Shown here one piece after another: positions 13,148 to 23,599 of a DNA stretch of 64,000 bases. The stretch's first letter is position 1; the number at the start of each line of letters is the position of its first letter. A program made the position numbers and the translations under genes. The notes beneath the pieces were generated by a model. It saw nothing but the letters and a program-made list of their open reading frames with translations. It did not search any database and had not been told where the DNA came from. The DNA is from Oidiodendron maius Zn (lineage: Eukaryota; Ascomycota; Leotiomycetes; Myxotrichaceae). The stretch covers positions 1,066,689 to 1,130,688 of the forward strand of contig KN832882.1 of NCBI GenBank assembly GCA_000827325.1. Direction: 5' to 3'.

Positions 13148-13816
13148 TTATAACTCGTCTTTCTCTTTAGCTTCAGTCTCCTCAGGTTTGGTTTCTTCAG
13201 TTTTCTCTTCCTCTTTCTCTTCAGCCTTCTCCTCCGCCTTGGCCTCCTCCTTGGGCTCTTCCTTCGGTTCCTCCGTTTTCGGTGCTTCTGCCTTAGGAGG
13301 CTCGACGCCATCGATGCCCATCAATTCGGTCTCGAAGACTGCAATCATTAGCATGCATTGCACAATTAAAACTTTGGGAGGAGGATGTACTGAGCGTGCT
13401 GCCTGCGGGGATGGGCCCCATGGCCCGATCACCGTATCCGAACTCGGGAGGGATAGTCAGGGTCCTCTTCTCGCCGATGCACATGTCGAGGAGGTTCTCA
13501 TCCCATCTGCAATCACTCGCATCAGTCCCAATTGATCCGTTTCTAGAGTTATATTTGAAGGCAAAGTTACTCACCCCTTAATCACAGATCCTCGTCCGAC
13601 GACGAAGCTCAATGGCTGGCCCCGGTCGTAGCTGGCGTCGAACTGCTTGCCGCCGTCCTGCAGAGTGCCGCGGTAGTGCACGGAGATTTTGTCACCTTTC
13701 TGGGTCTTGCGCTCGCACTCGACAGCCTTGGTGACGACGATGTCGACCTTGTTCTCGGCCAGGACGGTGCTGGCGACGGTGGCCAGGACGGCGGCGGAGA
13801 GGGTGAGGAAGCGCAT
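13148..13816 (-). CDS. ER-lumenal FKBP-type peptidyl-prolyl isomerase (FKBP2-like)
   Basis: It should catalyse cis-trans isomerisation of proline bonds during protein folding in the endoplasmic reticulum. Exons are 13816-13575, 13506-13391 and 13338-13148, giving 182 residues. A hydrophobic signal peptide spans residues 1-20. The FKBP domain follows, with [40 protein letters not shown] and PPEFGYGD. All three exons join in phase (introns 68 and 52 nt). After the domain comes a tail of about 45 residues made almost only of Glu, Lys, Pro and Ala, ending in KDEL, an ER-retention signal. Typical fungal FKBP2 proteins are nearer 135 residues, so the tail is an extension. Confidence 0.93.
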
Positions 13817-15061
13817 GTCAATTGATGTGCAAGGAGGTCAGACGGTAGCTTGGGAAGGGATGAAGTGGGATAGAGTATGAACGAAGTGGTCGAATACTAT
13901 ATGATATGTTTTTCCGTTCTAGTGTTCTGGCCACGTTGGTATAGACTGTTCCTGGGAGAATAGCCGTGGGGTAAGCTACTCCTTCCACCTCAGGGACCGT
14001 ATTAACCACTGGAGCTTGACCCGGATAGGAAAGTTGGTCAGCACTACCGGAAGACTGGGAATAACTTTCTTCCACATCGAAGTGGTCAAGCTTTAAAATT
14101 CATTACTAATATATTAGTCAGTGACACATGACCCCTCCTCTTTAAATCTCTCCAGGTTACAGCTCCAGGCCTCCAACTCGATAGACATGGATCTCGATAT
14201 CACCTCCCCCACTGGTCGTCACAGTCACAGGAACACTACGTCCTGATCTCACCGACCAAGGCAGCACTAAACCTGGCCATCGTTCACCGTCGCTTCTCCC
14301 TGGCCGCGGGTTTCAGTCCTATCACGGTGGCACCCTCCTACTTATACCGAGTACGGGCGTGGACGCCTGGTGGTGGTAGTCGGCCTCGGTGGCAGCCTCG
14401 ATGGCTGAGGATTGGCTATGCCACACTGGGAAATTACTGGCCAGTCATACCACTTCTCATTTTTCAACTGCTAATGGACCTTTGAATCAAGTGTTTCATC
14501 CCATTCGCGAATTCTCACTGCCATCTCTCTATGGCCAATTTACGCACGTACCACACGAGACCGCAGCACGGCGCCTTCTCTGAAGCCCACGATATGCCCA
14601 AGCCGCAGTTTCTCTCATTTCGATCCCTCTCCTCGTTCACCGGCCGAGGGTTCTGCGATGGGGACTCGCTGACTTGACTCACCGGCTGTAGCGACTGACA
14701 CTCATGGCCCCATTATTATACAAGAGACAGCCAGGGCGCAGCGTTCGAGGCGCGAGCAGACAGACCTTACCCCGGACAGGCATCACCTGTGATTGGGAAA
14801 AGGCTTCAAAGACGCCTTGTTTTGTGGTTTTCGGTGCTTCAGGCCCCCAACACGAGCGTGATGGGGATCCACTGTTGTGCTGCAGTGCTGGTTTTGCCAT
14901 AGCGAGTGCCATGGATCTGATGGAGTATAAAGATTTCTGTTTTCCCTTACTCTTTCTGAGATCATTGTCCAATACTACTTATCAAATATCACGTCTGTGA
15001 AACAGCTTTATAGCAAACAAACACTTTTTATACTTATCAGCCAGACCTAACCACAATCACC
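13817..15061. other. Intergenic region, divergent promoters
   Basis: This separates two divergently transcribed genes. No supported gene. A TATA-like stretch (GAGTATAAAGA, about 14925-14935) lies some 130 nt ahead of the ATG at 15062. Confidence 0.4.
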
Positions 15062-15529
15062 ATGTCGTACTACACTTCCGGACACTACGCTTCCACCAAG
15101 CCTATTATCCACGACGTCCGCTACGACCCGAAGTACTCTTCCCGCGCCCCTAGCACCGACTCGCGCGGGTCGTACTTCAGCCGGTCGTCTGCTGAATACT
15201 CTGGTCGGTCCAGCACAGGGTATTGTGGGAGCGCAGAAGAATCGAAGCGCAAGCACCGCGTGCCAGATAATGGTAACACTTCCGACCAACATTCACAAGC
15301 CTCCCATCAATCAACTAACGACCGCTCGACAGACCGGCAGTACATCTCATCGACGACTCGCGGAGGCACCGTCCAGACGGTGAATCACCGAGAGGGACGC
15401 TACGACTACGCCGAGCCTCGATCGTCAGAGGCAACGCGCTCCGAACATACATCTCACTCCCGCTCGCACAAGTCATCGTCGGGCTCCCATTCCCACTCCC
15501 ACTCTCACTCCCATAACAAGAAGAGATAG
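15062..15529 (+). CDS. Small Ser/Arg/His-rich hydrophilic protein, unknown function
   Basis: I do not recognise a family. The protein is Ser-, Arg-, Tyr- and Thr-rich with a His-Ser tail (SHSHSHSHSHNKKR) and no signal peptide or membrane segment. The whole interval is one open frame of 155 codons. However, 15273-15332 looks like a spliced intron: GTAACA donor, CTAAC branch site, GACAG acceptor, 60 nt. Splicing keeps the frame and gives 135 residues (exons 15062-15272, 15333-15529). The start has a good context (CACCATGTC). It sits alone, with 1.5 kb empty on each side. Probably disordered. Confidence 0.65.
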   Translation: MSYYTSGHYASTKPIIHDVRYDPKYSSRAPSTDSRGSYFSRSSAEYSGRSSTGYCGSAEESKRKHRVPDNGNTSDQHSQASHQSTNDRSTDRQYISSTTRGGTVQTVNHREGRYDYAEPRSSEATRSEHTSHSRSHKSSSGSHSHSHSHSHNKKR

Positions 15530-17091
15530 ATGGCAATGCTGCGCACGGCAATCCGTGAGGCGCTCTAGCGATGTCAAATGGTCGTCGTTGACGGCAAGGC
15601 GGCGTCGCCTTAGCCACGATTTTATATGCCTCAATCAGCCATCAGGCAGGTGCGGCATTTTCTTGCCGTGCCGAGATTCACAACACCGAGTGTCATTGGA
15701 GGATATGTGTTTTGAGGCGTTAGGCGTGGGGGGTTGCGGCATTCAATAAACCAGCATGAGCCCCAAGGCTCGTTTCCTTATGTTTGGGTGACCTCGGGGC
15801 TTAATTGTCAGCCTTCTCATACTACTACTTATGAAGACGGGATAATATCATCTGCGCTCAACCGATCAGGCACCGACTCTCTATCCTCAGGCATCATGTG
15901 ATATCCCTTCTGTGTTCCTGATTCCTTAATCCTCACAAAAATCAATGCCCGACATACTTTTATTCCAAAATATCTCCGTCCTCGCTTCAGCCTCGTCCCT
16001 ACCCCGCACCCCATCGCCTCCCACCTCAGCCTTGTCAGGTCCCATCTCTAGTCTCGCCACCCAGATGCATGTTGAACAAATGATCTGAGCCCTCGCCCAC
16101 ACTTCCATCTCTCACTATACGTGCATTCCTTGCCTATAGCCTTACACACATCACATCTCGTCTCATGCAAATCTCGCTTGTCTTATCATAGCTCTCTGCA
16201 TAATTCTACTTCTCGGCCTATGTATAGTGCATGTCTTTATTTGTCTACGTACTCTCCTCTAAAACATTAAGTCATATAAATGGTGCTTATTTTGCTCTCT
16301 TCTACTGGACCGCACCGATTCTTATTCATCTATAGGATTTTAGCTCCAGATTTTGATAGGATCGGAATGATAAAATTCTGGAGGCCCACATCCTTCGTCA
16401 TTAAATCGCACCGTCCACTCACGCCCGAAAGAAGTCTTGATAGGTCCTAGTACGAGGCTATATACTTCCGGCACGTCTCACATAAGCCTCGATCGTAACC
16501 CCCGCCAATAGCATGGTTTCAAAATGCAAACCGAAAGCGGAATAATCCCCAAAGCGCCACCAAACAATACCGACACAAAATACCGACCGCGAGACGAAGT
16601 TTGGGCGAAAACGAGAAATGTCAGCACAGGCGGTAAAGCTGCGCTACCAGTTGCAGCAACGGAATTACGTTGTAGCGGGGGGCAGAATGAGTTAGCGGCA
16701 GGATTCCAGGGCGACGTAAAACGGACAAGTTTGTAGGGATAGCAAGCTTGTACCTAGCCAGAGCTGGAAACGTTGGCGGGGGAGTAAGCTTAAGATACGG
16801 CTTGGCCGGGAAGCTACTTCACCTATGGGATCTTGCTCACGTTTGTTTTCTTTCAGCTCCGCGCTTGAGATACGGTTGTGTGTAGGATATACCTGGATCA
16901 TAAATCTTGATTTTTATCTGATTTCATCTTTACTTCCTCATTCCCTCTCTCAAATCTCAGCGGCCTTACAACCCCTCTACCCCTCCAACGATACCCAACG
17001 AGGTTCCAACAAGTTCCAACAGCCCGCAATCTCCAGCCACTTTCAAACCTCACCAAACGACAATCTCCAAAAGACGAAGGTAGATACCACC
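15530..17091. other. Intergenic region
   Basis: No supported gene. It ends in the leader of the cystathionine gamma-synthase gene. An in-frame ATG at 16825 could extend that protein by 89 residues, but the added part has no family match and I treat it as leader. Confidence 0.45.
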
Positions 17092-18943
17092 ATGATGCCC
17101 AAAATCGAAACAGAGGCAGGCTACGCCATCCCCCCCGCTCCGCGACACTCGATCACAGTGCATCTTCCTGGATGGTACAATGCGACGCGATTTCGGGACC
17201 GCCATCTGCATCCCACATTGCTGGGAGAGCTGAAGAGCATGTATCCGAGGATAAAACCGCATCCTGATGTCGTTGGTGTACGTTACTTCCCTTTTTGATT
17301 GGCTGTTTTATGTCCAGTTCTCCTCAGTGGAACAAAATTATGGAATGGATGAAGGAGGAGGATATATTCTTGACCTAAATCTATCTTCACATTCTTTCTC
17401 CAAGGCAATAGAAAGAAATGACAAATGAGAGATAAGAGCCCAATCTAACAACTGTGACTTTTAGCTCTCCGGAAAAATCCTCGAAAAAGTCGGCCAATCC
17501 CCCACGGCTCCCAAGGGATGCCTGCTCTTCTGTACGCGTGAAACGGCAGAAGAATGCCGCTCCTTCGCCCTTGATCCTAGGCGGCCCGAGACCGTCCTGA
17601 CAGAGGACCAGATCAGCATCCGGGTATTCGACGTTGAGTCGCGGTTTTTCGCCGTGATCATCCCGGCGCAGAAAATGATGTCTATTATTCCGTTTTGGAT
17701 AAATCCCGGCTTGGGAATCAGTTCGCGTATGGCAGAGGAAGCCCTAGGGAAGATCGAGCTACTAAGAGAGGTTAATAGGGAAGAGGAGGAGAAAGGCATG
17801 CCTGTGAGGGAGGAAAGTCCTGCGCAGGGTGTGCTGAGGGAGAGGATTGTGGGTCTTTTAGAACGGGCGCCGGTGGGGAAGAGGGAGAAGAAGGTGCAGC
17901 CTGGAGATGTGTACCTGTTCCCAACAGGGATGGGTGCGATTTATGGATTGCATAGACTCCTCCTGAAGAGGGAGAATAAGGGGAGCGTGCTGTTTGGGTT
18001 TGCGTTCCACTCAACAATTCATGTTCTTGAGGATATTGGTCCGGGATGTAAGTTGTTTGGAAAGGGGGATGATGGGGATCTCGATGCGCTAGAGAAGTAT
18101 CTCGAGGATGAGGCGAAGGAGGGACGAGGCATCCAGGCGCTGTACACTGAATTCCCTCAGAATCCCATTCTTAACACCCCTGACCTGGTCAGACTGCGTG
18201 CGTTGGCGGACAAGTACAAGTTTATCCTGGCGGTCGACGAGACAATAGGCAGCTTCTGCAACGTCGACGTCCTGAGTGTAGCAGATGTCGTCATCACGTC
18301 TCTCACCAAGTCCTTCAGCGGATACGCCGACGTGATCGCAGGGAGCGTGGTTCTAAACCCGTCATCTTCGCAGTACTCCGCCCTGAAACCGCTTTTCGAA
18401 GACTCCTACACCAACGAGTTCTTCAACGCCGATGCGGAGGCTCTTGAGAAGAACAGCAGGGACTATCTCACCCGCTCTCACATCCTCAACACTAACGCCG
18501 CGCGCCTGGTCGAATATATCCAGACCCGAGCCTTGGATCCCTCCAGCAGCGTGGCCAAAGTGTTATATCCCACAGTCCTTCCCACCTTGAAGCACTACAC
18601 ACCATTTATGCGCCCCGCCACCGACGAATTCACACCTGGATACGGCTGCCTATTCAGCATCGACTTCGCCAGCGTCGCAGCAACGGCCGCATTCTATGAT
18701 AATTTGAACGTGCATCATGGACCGCATCTGGGTGCGCACTTGACCCTGGCGCTGCCGTATGTGATGACTATGTACGGCCACGAACAGCTGGGTTTCGTTG
18801 GGCCGTTCGGCCTGATGGAGACGCAGATCCGGATATCGACTGGCCTGGAGAAGTTTGAGGCTCTGTTGGAAGAATTTAAAGTTGCTCTCGACGCGGCTGA
18901 TAAGGCTAAGCCGGAGGAGGGCGAGAAGGTCGAGAGTTCGTGA
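17092..18943 (+). CDS. Cystathionine gamma-synthase (PLP-dependent)
   Basis: It joins an activated homoserine with cysteine to make cystathionine in methionine synthesis; cytosolic. Exons 17092-17277 and 17465-18943 give 554 residues. The intron is long for this window (187 nt, GTACGT...TTTTAG) and joins PHPDVVG to LSGKILEKVG. The Cys/Met metabolism PLP domain fills the C-terminal two thirds. The aspartate of AVDETIGSF and the PLP lysine in SLTKSFSGYAD (residue about 344) are both present. The N-terminal segment (IPPAPRHSITVHLPGW) is typical of fungal cystathionine gamma-synthases of the met-7/STR2 type and argues against cystathionine beta-lyase. The start at 17092 (ACCATGATG) matches family starts. 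Confidence 0.9.
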
Positions 18944-19444
18944 GATGGGAAAGGAGAGTGAGAAGAGTGGAGAAGCTGGATAGGGGATATGAGACTCGAC
19001 GTCACCGTAATAGAGAAAGCTCCCTTGTAGCTCCCCTCTTAGAAGCTTAATCATTGCAATTTTGATTTCATGATATATGAGGCATAGACAGAAATATAGA
19101 GTTCTGCACGTACTGAGGAAACTAAGGTTTCCTTACGTCTGATATTGAAATCTTCCACCCATCTGCTTACCCTGCCAAACAATCTCTCGACTTCATACTC
19201 ACGCTATGATATTTGCCCTCAGATGGCTTTATTCAGCCCTCTAATCACTAGCTTGAAATCGGGAATGAACTCGCGCTGCTTGCCCTCTTGGTAGTTTCGT
19301 ACTAGGCCAGGAAAGCTCAACATGGGTCTCCTTTATCCTGGTTATATCCCATCCAACCGCCTTGCGATTGAATATCCAATTATCTCTCCATCCAGTAATT
19401 AACGCATGAAATATTTCCAACCCAAACCCAAGAAGAATACCCTC
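18944..19444. other. Intergenic region between convergent genes
   Basis: The two flanking genes converge here, so it holds two 3' ends. Nothing else seen. Confidence 0.5.
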
Positions 19445-20032
19445 TTACTGCGCATGCTCTGGAATCCTCCCCAGGCCCGCCGCCTTCCACGCCTTATACC
19501 CGCCAACGATATCTGTGGCATTCCACAGGCCCAGCTCCTGCAACGACCTTGCCGCCAAGGAGCTTGTATACCCCTCACTGCAAAATATAATCACACGCAG
19601 GTCATACCTGTTCGCAATGTCCAGCCGAGTCGCGCTGCGCGGGTCGAAGCGCCACTCAAGCACGTTGCGCTCGATAATCAGCGCCCCGAGAATCTCTCCC
19701 TCCTCTTGTCGCTGGTGGAACGGCCGGATATCGACCAGCACGGCAGGCGGCGTGCGCGGCTCCGAGAGGATATAGAAGGCGAAGTATGGATCGAGGCGCG
19801 AGAGGTTCAGGCGCGCGGCGGCGAGGATCTCGTCGATGCCCCACGATAGAGGAGGAGGGACGAGGGGGTCGAGGTCGAGGGGATCCGGGTCTTGGGAGGG
19901 AGCAACATTGTTGGTGATCTTGGGGGCGATGGTTGTGGTGATTGAAGAAGCCTCGTGTTTTGTGGAGGTAGGGGAAGTGGTGGTTGCTGTTGTGGCGGCT
20001 TTGATTCTCTCGGCGTTCTTGGGAGGGGCCAT
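19445..20032 (-). CDS. Single-domain rhodanese-like sulfurtransferase
   Basis: Intronless, 195 residues. The first 60 residues are Thr/Pro/Ser-rich and probably disordered. A rhodanese fold follows, starting at LSWGIDEILAAAR, with VLVDIRPFHQRQEEG and ERNVLEWRFDP. The active-site loop is IIFCSEGYTSS, with the sulfur-carrying cysteine near residue 150, and a C-terminal GGYKAWKAAGL. Single-domain rhodaneses move sulfane sulfur; the partner cannot be read from the sequence. It lies beside cystathionine gamma-synthase, which may reflect shared sulfur metabolism, but the genes are convergent and not obviously co-regulated. Confidence 0.85.
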   Translation of the reverse strand: MAPPKNAERIKAATTATTTSPTSTKHEASSITTTIAPKITNNVAPSQDPDPLDLDPLVPPPLSWGIDEILAAARLNLSRLDPYFAFYILSEPRTPPAVLVDIRPFHQRQEEGEILGALIIERNVLEWRFDPRSATRLDIANRYDLRVIIFCSEGYTSSLAARSLQELGLWNATDIVGGYKAWKAAGLGRIPEHAQ

Positions 20033-21608
20033 GGTGGCTTTTCCTTATCGTGAGGCTTCAGCACAGTTTTCTCTATCAGGGAATCGCGTGACTTGGCCGC
20101 GAAACCTCCTCACTTTAATATGGGACCTTATATACCTGGATTCCGGATCACACAGCGCTTGGGGCCAACTGCTCAGAGGTCTCGTTGTCGCCTCTCGTCG
20201 CCCTTCGGAAGTCAGTGAACTCGGGTACGTGCTCACTGGTCAAAATGGCGTGGAGATGCGGATGTTAAAGCGACGTAGGGCCTACAGTGTAAGTTTTGCC
20301 GTGCTGGACAGATCTGATAGATAGGATTTTCGAAACGACTGGTGGACAGCCATCTGCAGCTAACTCCCAAAGAAGCAGCAGGCGGGTAACTCTCAAATGG
20401 CGGTCGGCCAGCCATCTGACGATCCCTTAGAATTCCAAAAAGCATGTTTCCGGTCATCTCTGTAGGGCTGGCGGCTGTCACATATCGGTTTTTATCACCA
20501 CGCCCACGACGCATTGCCAATTGTCTCCCAGAGGCAACGGGAGACCAGCATGGCTGCAGGACAATGCCACGAACGTCAGTATATTTAGCAGATGGCCCAG
20601 GAGATGGCAATAGCCGCTAGCTTACCATTCTTGATACCCTGAGACGACCAGAGCGTTTAGCAGGTCGACCGATCTCGAAATGGGCCCCGAACTATCAAAA
20701 CCAACATCTACTGTGCAGCGCTTCCAGCGAAAGATGATGGTGCTTAAAGTCGTTGCCCGTCATCTAGACAACAAAGCAGATCAAATTAGTTCCTTTGAAT
20801 CCGCGCACATTGTTGTCTAATTTTTCACACCTACTTCAATATTTAGATCCTACCTTGTGCTCTCTCTTAGCACGCAAGCCATACCCATACACTCTCGAAG
20901 TCGAGCTAAGAGTCGTCTGCTAGCACACTCGAGCTCTTCCCATACTCTATCTCTACCTAATAATAGATCCTATGCCATATTATCAAGGCCTTTTCCAGTG
21001 GCCATAATATATCCACTAAGTAGGTGGTCTTCCTTTCGCAAGACACTCTTGGGTGGCAGCTTTCCAATCCACATCTCAGCAGGTCGGAAGGGATGGGACG
21101 TTACCTACATCCTCGGCATCAAAGATTGAGGAATGGCAGTTCTTGAGCCTCAGAATCTTACGGGTCATAGCAGCACATAATGATCTAGAGGGGCGAATGG
21201 TTAAATTCTTTAATCAGGATTTGCCGGATTATGGGTTTACAGACCATGGTTTGGAGGAGAGACTGGAACTCTTGGACACGCTGCCGCCGTGGGCCGCACT
21301 CGTAAACTTCTCAGGGGTGAAAATTTGCCTGTAGCCAATCTTGGCGCTTGTGTACAAGTCAATGCACACCAACGAGAGTCCAATACCTGCAGCCGCACAT
21401 TGAATCCCTGAGCAATACCAGCGAAGGGTCTCGTTTCTCTACTCTGCAGCCTCGAGACAGGAACATTTCATACGCGGAACATTCCACTCCTACAAAGCCC
21501 AGAGGATGTCAACAGTTGCTACAGCAACTCTTGACGTTCGACTACAACAGCAACAATGCAGTTCAGCAGAAATATTTATATCGAAGTCTCAAGCCTCCAC
21601 CATAATGA
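20033..21608. other. Intergenic region with possible gene remnant
   Basis: No intact gene. The frame 21125-21334 (from KIEEWQFLSLRIL) looks like coding text and may be an upstream remnant of the decayed gene that follows; I could not connect it. Ten-base inverted arms TAGACAACAA/TTGTTGTCTA sit at 20765-20774 and 20810-20819. Confidence 0.4.
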
Positions 21609-22708
21609 ATGCTCACCAAATTACTACAATCTCTTCCCACTATTTGCAGGACGTCTTTTGCCGCATCATATACGAAAATGCCAGCCCTCAAGTCGCCACG
21701 ACATGTTATGGCCAGGAAATCTCTGGTTGATAATTTTCACCACATTGCGATTACGCGACAGTCTTACAAGCGAGCTCAGCTGGAAGAAGTGGACATTTAC
21801 GCTTCACAATTCAACTTAGAAGACGAAGAAAACTTCCCGCGTTACTTTCTCCCCGCATCGCCAGAGAAGCTGGCCTCACTGGCAGATACACGGCCCGAAA
21901 TACGCCCCGACTTAACATCTGGGGACTAGTGGGAGGACTCTTCAGCCTTTGGGCAGTCGGACATAATCCAGAGAGTAATGAGAGATCAAACTAGTAATTT
22001 TGAAGCCGTGGCAAATGGATGGCCTTGCATGCTTGATTCTACGCAATGGAAAGCAAGAGAGTATGAGAGCAGTCTGTATGATTTGCATATAAGTCTTGAT
22101 AACTAACTTTATCACTCTACAATAGCTCGCTGGGCAAATTCGAACGCCATCTACTAGAAGGCGAGTGCCTTACTTATGATGGAGGCTGGTCGCTCTTGGC
22201 GACATACCACGTCTCAGACCACAGCCATCCCCATATCATGGGCTCCATGAACCATAGCGTGCTTGATGGCGAATCACTTGTGCGATCAGAGCTCCTTAGT
22301 GCAATGGGGGTGATTATAGATCAAATGAATTTCGAATGGGGTCAAAGTTATCTCATATTCCCCGTAAGATACCTCTTCGTAGACCTGCTTTATCTGACGA
22401 GCAATTAATCTGTTCAGGCCCTCATCTTATCATTCTCCCAAGGCAAAGGCCGCATTATCCAAGCCTATTTTGACGGAAGCGCATTCTATATCCGCCACTC
22501 GTGCTAGTACAACTTCATAGGCATGGATCAAGAGATCGTCGACTTGTTCGTGCGTTGGCAAGTGAACGAACCAACCGGGGATACAGCAATTGTAGCAACA
22601 GCGGATGACACAAACCCAGGTGCTACTGGGAAGAGCCCATCAAAGTCTCGGGCGTATCCTCGACGGACTGAAGTTTCTGTGATTGGGTATGCCAGGGCGT
22701 ATGTCTAA
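21609..22708 (+). pseudogene. Decayed fungal gene of unknown function
   Basis: Three coding stretches line up through two convincing introns: 22061-22125 (GTATGA...TAACTAAC...TAG) and one starting with GTAAGA after FP and ending in TTCAG at 22417. The joined text reads like a real fungal protein (HLLEGECLTYDGGW, VSDHSHPHIMGSMNHS, ILSFSQGKGRIIQAYFDG). Two in-frame TAG codons interrupt it, at 21927 and in the last exon at about 22512, just after YIRHSC. The start may be 21609 or the ATG at 21678. Good splice sites with two nonsense codons suggest fairly recent loss. I do not recognise a named domain. Confidence 0.5.
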
Positions 22709-23599
22709 AGCGGATTGGATTTGGAGTTTCGGTGGTAGGTTCATGGGCGGAGTTATGTCATGACTTTATATTTAGCATTCTAATGAAAGAGCTTAATTAT
22801 ACCCAATATAACATTTTATCTGCTCCGAAGTATACTTAGACAGCTGTTCCTGCCTTTTAGTCATTTAGGGACTATTTTACTCCAATCGCAGCAAATTCCA
22901 CCGAGATATTACCAGCATTGGAATTGCTACATAAAATCAATTTAACTTATATAGTTAGCTTTATTATCATGCCTTAGCCTACTCTCCTTGAGGCGTAATC
23001 TCTGTGTATAACTACGAAAATAGTTTATCGAGGTGTTGTAAGGCGTTTAAGAGATCTTCTAGTAAATGCGAGCTGCGGATGTTTATAGTCCGGAATACTC
23101 AAATAAGGAGCAGTTTAACCACTCAATAACATTGCTGGCAGAGAGTCTGATAGCCTCGGAAAAGGGGCAAAATAAGACGAAAGTCGAGAGCACACGTAGG
23201 AAATTTGAAGAAAAAGAGCGAGAGAGGAAAGAACGAGAGAGGAAAAGAGGGACGAAGGAAAGGAGATGTAGAGGTAAGGTGGTAGAGAATAGGCGTGGTT
23301 AGCACAACTATCTACCTAGTACAAGTGTGACTCTGGGTATACAACGCGCATTAATACGCCTGTTAACAAGGTCCAAATAACTTTTCTTCAATACTTTGTG
23401 GAATGACATCAAAATCTATAGATACAGTGCAGACACCAAGATATCAAGATGGATGACTAAGCCAACAAAATCCAGCTGGTGCAGGGACTAGCAGGGGTCG
23501 CCTTGACCGCCTTCTAATCGCGATTCCGCCGCAAAACTTCAAGAATACAACTTTTTTTTGCGGGCATCAAATGGATTGAACGGTTGCACCTCATACGCC
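22709..23599. other. Intergenic region
   Basis: AT-rich, no supported gene. A purine-rich run of GAGAGGAAAGAA-like text (23206-23270) opens a Lys/Glu/Arg-only frame that I judge to be low complexity. The last part is the Utp4 promoter. Confidence 0.45.

Noticed and set aside
13111-13311. Arg/Lys-rich frame on the minus strand
   Set aside because: It is another frame of the Glu/Lys tail of the FKBP gene.
16825-17091. N-terminal extension of cystathionine gamma-synthase from ATG 16825
   Set aside because: The extra 89 residues have no family match, while the ATG at 17092 fits the known N-terminus.
19836-20324. Plus-strand frame of 162 codons
   Set aside because: It lies largely antisense to the rhodanese gene and its promoter and has no domain.
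23066-23302. Lys/Glu/Arg-rich frame
   Set aside because: It reflects a purine-rich low-complexity run, not a conserved protein.
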